Assembly (NCBI RefSeq): GCF_005116575.1
Contig: NZ_SWCN01000008.1
Span: 1 to 64,000, forward strand
Length of the DNA stretch: 64,000 bases
Reading direction: 5' to 3'
From: Desulforhopalus sp. IMCC35007
GTDB lineage: Bacteria; Desulfobacterota; Desulfobulbia; Desulfobulbales; Desulfocapsaceae
The notes beneath the pieces are model-generated. The model was not told where the DNA came from. It did not search any database and saw nothing but the letters and a program-made list of their open reading frames with translations. This document shows, piece after piece, positions 59,069 through 64,000 of this stretch. A program made the position numbers and the translations under genes. Numbering within the stretch: position 1 is the first letter of the stretch; each line of letters starts with the position of its first letter.

Positions 59069-59185
59069 ATGAACCAAAAAATCAAGATTGACAGTTCTTA
59101 TAATCTGTACAGGTGTGGTTGCCTTATCTTTTGCATAGATAGGGCAACCACATCAACTCATATAAAAATTAGCATGGAGAAATAA
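59069..59185 (+). CDS. 38-residue ORF with strong ribosome-binding site and internal hairpin
   Basis: AAGGAGG lies 11-12 bp before ATG 59069. The predicted peptide begins MNQKIKIDSSYNLYRCGCLI, with three cysteines. Its stop overlaps the next ATG (TAATG at 59183-59187). The frame contains a near-perfect hairpin: TGTGGTTGCC (about 59113-59122) with GGCAACCACA (about 59146-59155), extended by TATC/GATA. The hairpin in the coding frame is unusual and makes a leader-peptide or regulatory role plausible. I do not recognise it. Confidence 0.4.
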   Translation: MNQKIKIDSSYNLYRCGCLIFCIDRATTSTHIKISMEK

Positions 59186-59373
59186 TGCAAAATAACACAA
59201 GTGCAGCAACAGTTCGTGAAACCCATTCTCGAAAAACCAAGATCTCAACGAACACAAATTACAATTCTAAAAAGACCACCAAAAACCAGACGAAGCCCAG
59301 AAGCGAGCGGAGCAGACTCATAGCACTGCAGGACGCATTGCAGGATCCAATCATCAGCTGCGAAGGGTTGTGA
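59185..59373 (+). CDS. Small basic Asn/Thr/Lys-rich protein, unknown
   Basis: The 62-residue frame starts at ATG 59185, overlaps the preceding 38-codon ORF stop, and has GGAGAAA 5 bp upstream. The sequence is rich in Asn, Thr, Lys and Arg (HSRKTKISTNTNYNSKKTTK, then RSERSRLIALQDALQDP), looking disordered with a short C-terminal helix. Basic composition suggests nucleic-acid contact. No family recognised; it could be spurious. Confidence 0.4.
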   Translation: MQNNTSAATVRETHSRKTKISTNTNYNSKKTTKNQTKPRSERSRLIALQDALQDPIISCEGL

Positions 59374-59717
59374 TCAACGCCATAAAAAGATCGGATGTTT
59401 CGGGGTAGACAAACATCTCTTTCCTTCCCTCCGGGGCACTCTGTCTTAACAGCGATTACAGAAATCGCATTATTTTCGTCAACAAACCGCTGCATATTGC
59501 TGGCTGGCAACATCGGCTGATACAGCCTCTATTCGTTCTATCGCGCTCTGTAACCATGAACAACCTTTTCCGTTGGTATCTGGGGAAAGGATTTGAGTTC
59601 AGATCCTCTACAATGAACTCAAGCCATTTAAAGAAAAAGAGTGCAGGCTCTCACAATATGAATGCAGCGGTTTTACATATCTGCATATAAAACAAAATAA
59701 TTAATCAGGGGAACACA
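59374..59717 (+). other. Intergenic/leader region before the DUF3553-like gene
   Basis: TTGAGTTCA (59593-59601) pairs perfectly with TGAACTCAA (59614-59622), forming a 9-bp stem about 100 bp before the next gene. No coding frame is supported; the region may be a long 5' leader. Confidence 0.4.
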
Positions 59718-59906
59718 ATGAAATACAGCTTAAATACCGGGGAAAATGTCCGTCATCGAACAAGATCTCAATGGGGAATTGGCAAAATCACTTCGGTCAA
59801 CAGTTGTGGAACTGTCAGAGTAGTTTTTGAGGGTAATAAAATACTCTCCATTTCCAAGGGAATAAACTACTTGATTAAAGTCGACAATCAAGGCAATAAA
59901 ATTTGA
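59718..59906 (+). CDS. Small DUF3553-like SH3-type protein
   Basis: The 62-residue protein has the pattern GENVRHRTRSQWGIGKITSV and a following strand (VRVVFEGNKILSISK), matching the short barrel of DUF3553-like proteins (GxxVRHxxxxxWGxGxI...VxFExxGxKxL). A purine-rich AGGGGAA lies before the ATG. The function is not known. The fold resembles domains at the ends of UvrD-like helicases that contact RNA polymerase. Confidence 0.65.
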   Translation: MKYSLNTGENVRHRTRSQWGIGKITSVNSCGTVRVVFEGNKILSISKGINYLIKVDNQGNKI

Positions 59907-59981
59907 TGCATCCGTTCACCGGACCTGTAGTGGTGCCTCAGCAAAGATTTTTTCCCTGAATAAAGACCTGGATTAAAGTGG

Positions 59982-60377
59982 TTAAAGCAACGACCTTGGC
60001 AGCACTACCTCGCTTACTTCTGCGCCATGTTTTAACCGCTCAAGATTTGTCATAGAGATTTTTGCATCTTTGCTTGGCGTTTTTCGTGTTTTTTTTATAA
60101 ACCCATGCAACAACACGATATCGTTATCCTGCGTTTTTGCAAACAATACTCGGGCTGACTCTTTACCGCAATCCACACGAAGCTTATAGATGGTGCCTTT
60201 ATAACCCCAGATTCTGGGGTTCAGGATTTTCAAGCTGTTGCTTGTATTAACGTCATTGAGCTCAGCATACGCCTGAAATTTCTTACATATCGCAGCTTCA
60301 AGTTTAGTTGAAACCGACCGTAGAAATACATCAAACTCAGATGTTCCATCATGCCCTTGTAGTGTTAGTATTTTCAT
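59982..60377 (-). CDS. RelE/HigB (Gp49) family toxin-like protein, orphan
   Basis: The 131-residue protein contains GTIYKLRVDCGKESARVLFAK and DIVLLHGFIKKTRKTPSKDAKISM, the signature strands of Gp49/HigB-like mRNA interferases. The final part is longer than usual and ends in LERLKHGAEV. HigB-type toxins normally precede an XRE-type antitoxin gene on the same strand. There is no such gene downstream (59907-59981 is empty) or upstream. It may be a solitary or degraded module, or its antitoxin is elsewhere. Confidence 0.72.
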   Translation of the reverse strand: MKILTLQGHDGTSEFDVFLRSVSTKLEAAICKKFQAYAELNDVNTSNSLKILNPRIWGYKGTIYKLRVDCGKESARVLFAKTQDNDIVLLHGFIKKTRKTPSKDAKISMTNLERLKHGAEVSEVVLPRSLL

Positions 60378-60442
60378 GTGGCAAATGAATGTTCCCGCAG
60401 AACAGCACAGATAATCGGAGATCTCACCTCTTGTTTCTCAGC

Positions 60443-62056
60443 TCAGCCAGCATAAAGGAAAAACAGATTGAGACAACCAATAACAAAACCCAAGAGACCA
60501 CCAAAGAGATTGATATATTTAAACTGTTCTTCCATTATTGACAGCAGCAGACCTTCGAGTTTTAAAAGATCGAGAGAGTTCACTTTTTCTGTCACAATTT
60601 TTCGAATATTCAGCGAATAAACGAGACCAGGGACCTCTGAGGCGAGCACCTCTGAGGCAATTTTTTGGAAAGATTTTGAGATACCTTCCCGCACCCCCGC
60701 CGGGATATACAGCCCAACTCGACCAAGCCTTTTATGCAAAAGACCACTTGCGAGTGAGTCAATCAACGCATCGATTGTTGTCTTGGTGTGTTCGGATTGC
60801 AATAACTGACGCGTTTCCTTCACAAACCATGTTTTAGTGCCAGCAGCACTTTCATTACCAAGAAGCTTGTCAAGAACTACCCCAGTCGACAATCCACCTG
60901 AGTCTATATGGTTTTCAAAATTTGATTTGATCATCGATGCCAAAACAGTAGACACCTCTTTACTGCGGATCAGCAGGAGTATCTGGATTGTGCATTGTTT
61001 ACAGAAATCTCGAACGACTTCTTCATTTTCCGTCTTTACCCATTCTACGATGGGCTTGTTTATGAAATTCTGGCTTCGCTCCCGTAAAATGACAACAACC
61101 TTTTTCTGGACCTCTTCAGACTCCAGCCAGGCAACGATATCGTCATTTTTTTCAATAAGATATTCCCGAATCTTTTCTTCTACGGTCTCAATCCGCATAA
61201 ATCCCCGAACCATATCAGCCATGCCGCCAAGGGAATCAATAAACTTATCAACTCCCGCACATGTTCCGGCAACGACTCTGTCACGGACGGAGGGTTCACT
61301 TACTATTGTGGCGATTTTTGTCAAAAACGATGGGATCTGTTTTTCAACCGAATCAAGCAGCAACTCCTGAACGGAGATAGGGATAACTTCTGCAAGAGAT
61401 TTTTCCTCCTGCAGGACGGAATATACTTTTTGATGAACAAAATCTTCAACCCATTGCGCCATCGGTTCACTGTCAAACATCCGGGCTATATTCTCTTCAA
61501 TAAAGCCATAGACAGCCTCTCGTTTATCCGCTGGAATAATCAACCCAATTTCTTTTTTAAGAAAAGCATCAAGGCGATCCCCTACCGCTTCTGCAACTAT
61601 CTTTTCAAATTGTTCAGAGTCAATAAAAGTGCGGAGCTGGCCTTTGACCTGATAGGTCACCGCGCGGGCCCCCATATCAAGATACGCTTTAAACTTTTCA
61701 GGCACTATTTCAGTGATATTGCCAAGATCTTTTGCAAGGACTCCCTTAACCCTGCCGTCAATAACATTATAAAGATGTTCCTGAAAAGCCTGCTGCTGCA
61801 GACCTTTTCCTATTTCTTCGCTGGTAAGAAGATGGTCGCCAACGACTTCCCCCATATTCTTAGCGAGCTCGCTTCTTTTGGAAGGAATGACCCCGGGAGT
61901 CATGGGTATTCGTAAGCCTGCTATTTTCCAGGGATTAAGTGGCCTGAAAAGCATTTTAATTGCAATACGGTTGGTTACATAACCTATGAAAGCTCCAACA
62001 ACAGGAGGGGCTATATATTTTGTGTATTCAAGTAATTCAACGGGTAGCTGTGACAT
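60443..62056 (-). CDS. DUF445 family membrane-associated protein
   Basis: The 537-residue protein has an N-terminal membrane segment (IAPPVVGAFIGYVTNRIAIKMLFRP), where GYVTNRIAIKMLFRPL is the DUF445 signature, followed by MTPGVIPSKRSELAKNMG, a long helical cytoplasmic or periplasmic region and a C-terminal hydrophobic helix (INLFGGLLGFVIGCLNLFFL). The relatives (YheB of Bacillus and others) have no clear function. Its start lies within the 3' end of the HAD phosphatase gene (20 bp overlap), so the two are cotranscribed. Confidence 0.85.
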   Translation of the reverse strand: MSQLPVELLEYTKYIAPPVVGAFIGYVTNRIAIKMLFRPLNPWKIAGLRIPMTPGVIPSKRSELAKNMGEVVGDHLLTSEEIGKGLQQQAFQEHLYNVIDGRVKGVLAKDLGNITEIVPEKFKAYLDMGARAVTYQVKGQLRTFIDSEQFEKIVAEAVGDRLDAFLKKEIGLIIPADKREAVYGFIEENIARMFDSEPMAQWVEDFVHQKVYSVLQEEKSLAEVIPISVQELLLDSVEKQIPSFLTKIATIVSEPSVRDRVVAGTCAGVDKFIDSLGGMADMVRGFMRIETVEEKIREYLIEKNDDIVAWLESEEVQKKVVVILRERSQNFINKPIVEWVKTENEEVVRDFCKQCTIQILLLIRSKEVSTVLASMIKSNFENHIDSGGLSTGVVLDKLLGNESAAGTKTWFVKETRQLLQSEHTKTTIDALIDSLASGLLHKRLGRVGLYIPAGVREGISKSFQKIASEVLASEVPGLVYSLNIRKIVTEKVNSLDLLKLEGLLLSIMEEQFKYINLFGGLLGFVIGCLNLFFLYAG

Positions 62057-62696
62057 AGTCTAGTAGTTCAAGAGGATGGTTAATGATTAAATCAGGGGCA
62101 TTTTCTAGCAGTTCTTCAACAGGACGAAATCCCCAACTTACGCCTGCAGTTTTCATTTGGGCGTTTTTTCCTGTCTGAATATCGACACCGGAATCACCGA
62201 CAAAGAGGATCTTATGGGTATTCACTTGTAACATATTTGCAATCTCAATAGCCACAGCCGGGTCGGGTTTTTTACCAAACCCCTCCCTTTGACCAAACAC
62301 GGCCTGAAAAATATTACCTGGAAAATATTCTTCAACAAAAAGTTTTGTAAACTCATGTGGTTTATTTGAGAGCACAGCGAGATTGACTCTTCTTTTTTGT
62401 AGCTCAGCCAACATATCATTAATCCCAGCATAAGGACAACAGTTACTCTTCCAGCTTTTTGCATACAATCTCTTAAAGGCATTGCAACATTGCTCTATAG
62501 TTTCGGTCGAGGTGCCTTGTGGAACTGCGCGCTCAATGAGTTTATTTAGACCATTGCCTATGAAGTTTTTATACGCAGCGCGACTATGTTCCGGAAAATT
62601 AAAGTCTTGCATCACCTCGTTGACTGTATCACTCAAACCGTCGATAGTATCAAGAAGAGTTCCGTCCAGGTCAAATATTATTGATAACACTTCCAT
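62037..62696 (-). CDS. gph: HAD-superfamily phosphatase, phosphoglycolate phosphatase-like
   Basis: The start at ATG 62696 (AAAGGAA ribosome-binding site) gives 219 residues; the ATG at 62717 lacks one. HAD motifs are IIFDLDGTLLDT (nucleophile Asp and acid/base Asp), LAVLSNKP (motif II), the Lys in FGKKPDP (motif III) and ILFVGDSGVDIQTGKNA (motif IV). The alpha-helical cap after motif I resembles phosphoglycolate phosphatase. It would remove 2-phosphoglycolate from DNA repair or metabolism; other sugar-phosphate substrates are possible. Confidence 0.85.
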   Translation of the reverse strand: MEVLSIIFDLDGTLLDTIDGLSDTVNEVMQDFNFPEHSRAAYKNFIGNGLNKLIERAVPQGTSTETIEQCCNAFKRLYAKSWKSNCCPYAGINDMLAELQKRRVNLAVLSNKPHEFTKLFVEEYFPGNIFQAVFGQREGFGKKPDPAVAIEIANMLQVNTHKILFVGDSGVDIQTGKNAQMKTAGVSWGFRPVEELLENAPDLIINHPLELLDYVTATR

Positions 62697-62885
62697 GTTT
62701 TTCTTTTCCTTTGTCATATCAACACATTAGATATTCTCTTTTTTAAAATAACAACCTAAAAGTAAGATGGTGGAAAATTGTCCTGATAAAAAACCAAATT
62801 TTTTCTTTCATTTTTAATAATTTTTTATATTATCAGGCTAATTTGCAACTAACATTAACTCATAATTTTTCACCGAGGTGTACTT
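62697..62885. promoter_or_regulatory. Divergent promoter region, HAD and sdh operons
   Basis: AT-rich, 189 bases; must carry the promoters for the minus-strand gph/DUF445 pair and plus-strand sdhCAB. GAGGTG precedes sdhC. No specific operator is evident. Confidence 0.4.
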
Positions 62886-63533
62886 ATGTGGTTTGTCAGG
62901 TTATTAAGCTCTTCAATTGGTAAGAAACTTATAATGGCGGCCACTGGGCTGCTGTTAGTTCTCTTTTTAATCACCCATGCTGCAGGAAACGCTACCATTT
63001 TCATGAGTAGCGATGTGTTTCAAAGCTATGCGGACGAACTGCATAGCCATCCACTCATAGTACTCGTTTTCAGTTTTTCACTTTTATTGATTTTTCTCTG
63101 CCATATCGTAGCAGGCCTGTATCTCTTTTTTGAGAATCGCAAGGTCAGTCATTCACGATATGAGGTCACGACAAGGGTTGTAAAAAATTCTTTTGCCTCC
63201 GAGACCATGCCATATACAGGGCTTATCGTTCTGCTCTTTCTCTTTGTTCACATATTCGGTTTTACCTTCTCTCCAAAAGATGTGCAGATTTCAGTAACAG
63301 TTAAAGAGTTACTTGGAAACTTTTTTTATGCACTGTTTTACATTTTTGCCTTTGTTGCACTTACCATCCATTTAAGCCACGGGTTCTGGAGTATGCTGCA
63401 AACGTTTGGAATCAATCATCCAAGATACAATACGTTGATTTCCAGGTTGACCCTAGGAATTCCGCTGTTTTTTCTGTTAATTTTTGGTGGAGTCGCACTC
63501 TATTTCATGACCGGACTTGGCGCTCATTACTAG
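62886..63533 (+). CDS. sdhC: Succinate dehydrogenase/fumarate reductase cytochrome b subunit
   Basis: The 215-residue membrane anchor has five helices and the b558-type sequence start SSSIGKKLIMAATGLLLVLFLITHAAGN, with His residues at helix positions that ligate two haems (THAAGN, LCHIVAGLYLF, FVHIFGF, IHLSHGFWSM). It links the catalytic subunits to menaquinone and belongs to the five-helix class seen in anaerobes, Bacillus and Wolinella. It begins an sdhCAB operon cut by the window. Confidence 0.93.
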   Translation: MWFVRLLSSSIGKKLIMAATGLLLVLFLITHAAGNATIFMSSDVFQSYADELHSHPLIVLVFSFSLLLIFLCHIVAGLYLFFENRKVSHSRYEVTTRVVKNSFASETMPYTGLIVLLFLFVHIFGFTFSPKDVQISVTVKELLGNFFYALFYIFAFVALTIHLSHGFWSMLQTFGINHPRYNTLISRLTLGIPLFFLLIFGGVALYFMTGLGAHY

Positions 63534-63606
63534 CGAACAGTCCTTTTTGAAAATGAGCTAACCACAGAAAAAATATTATATAGAATCTAGCTAAGGTTTT
63601 AAAAAC

Positions 63607-64000
63607 ATGGAACTAAATGCACGCGTACCAGCCGGCCCTCTGGAAAAAAAATGGGATACACATCGCTTCTCCAACAAACTTGTAAATCCTGCCAACCGTC
63701 GAAAATATACTGCCATCGTCGTTGGAACAGGTCTTGCTGGTGGCTCGGCCGCTGCCACGCTTGCGGAACAGGGCTATACTGTTAAGGCGTTCTGCATTCA
63801 GGACAGTCCGAGACGAGCCCACTCCATCGCAGCCCAGGGAGGAATAAATGCTGCTAAAAACTATCAAAATGATGGCGATTCGGTTTTCCGTCTCTTCTAT
63901 GACACTATAAAAGGCGGCGATTTCCGTGCAAGAGAAGCCAATGTCTACCGCCTGGCCCAGGTCAGTACTGAAATTATAGATCAGTGTGTTGCTCAGGGTG
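63607..64000 (+). CDS. sdhA: Succinate dehydrogenase/fumarate reductase flavoprotein subunit (3' truncated by window edge)
   Basis: From ATG 63607 the frame stays open to the window end, giving 131 residues. After a basic N-terminus comes the FAD fold ([19 protein letters not shown]) and [18 protein letters not shown], where the His binds FAD covalently and the region contributes to the active site. [23 protein letters not shown] continues the family. It follows sdhC by 73 bp, and an iron-sulfur subunit gene is expected beyond the window. Confidence 0.93.
   Translation, partial: MELNARVPAGPLEKKWDTHRFSNKLVNPANRRKYTAIVVGTGLAGGSAAATLAEQGYTVKAFCIQDSPRRAHSIAAQGGINAAKNYQNDGDSVFRLFYDTIKGGDFRAREANVYRLAQVSTEIIDQCVAQG

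Overview
The window reads as a chromosomal segment of an anaerobic, Gram-negative, sulfur-metabolising bacterium, most likely a Desulfobacterota member of the Desulfobulbales type (inference from gene content, not from a marker gene). Points in favour are the sulfide-dependent homocysteine operon (HcyBio/COG1900, NIL-ferredoxin, COG2122), a rubrerythrin, rubredoxin-like modules, a tripartite tricarboxylate transporter, a Fur/PerR-KatG peroxide locus, an LpxR-type lipid A enzyme and other outer-membrane proteins, and a three-subunit-type succinate dehydrogenase. I see no rRNA, tRNA, CRISPR array or prophage.

Layout. 1-5.5 kb is the disturbed end: the tail of a truncated gene, AT-rich DNA with short inverted repeats, an intact IS1634-family element, an LTA-synthase/OpgB-type sulfatase-fold membrane protein, and a frameshifted IS3 OrfA relic. 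5.5-9.0 kb (minus) is a tight three-gene cassette: C39-like papain-fold protein, RimK-type ATP-grasp ligase and GCS2-type carboxylate-amine ligase. 9.2-18.7 kb (minus) is an efflux cluster in transcription order HlyD/YhiI, RbbA-type ABC fusion, YhhJ permease, LpxR, NodT-like outer-membrane factor, FtsH. 19.2-21.8 kb (plus) is the homocysteine operon behind a structured leader; glutathione reductase and a degenerate low-molecular-weight phosphatase/ArsC homologue follow. 24.3-27.3 kb is tctC-tctB-tctA. 27.4-33.7 kb carries a YajG-like lipoprotein, a class III CoA-transferase/racemase, a rubrerythrin-VIT1 pair, a Trp-rich membrane protein of unknown function and a ZntB/CorA channel. 33.7-38.6 kb has a large MscS-type channel and zwf-pgl. 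39.0-42.8 kb has a small Lys-rich protein, an acyl-CoA dehydrogenase with a rubredoxin tail, a putative FKBP-like/methyltransferase fusion and a Zn-ribbon Nudix hydrolase. 43.2-46.3 kb is perR-like, a 41-residue membrane peptide and katG, closed by a strong terminator. 46.4-54.8 kb (minus) has an AsmA/YhdP-like protein, pstSCAB and a cysteine desulfurase. 55.1-58.7 kb is a PPC-domain protein with a complete dedicated ECF importer. 58.7-60.4 kb is a zone of small ORFs and hairpins with an orphan RelE/HigB-like toxin. 60.4-64.0 kb has DUF445, a phosphoglycolate-phosphatase-like HAD, sdhC and the start of sdhA.

The most promising leads for something undescribed are the C39-like/ATP-grasp/GCS2 cassette (predicted synthesis and processing of an amide-linked peptide or thiol), the ECF module whose second ATPase has lost its LSGGQ signature, the mutually exclusive hairpins in front of the homocysteine operon, the catalytically dead LMW-PTP/ArsC homologue and several unusual domain fusions. 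Functions are assigned by reading translated motifs; no database search was run.
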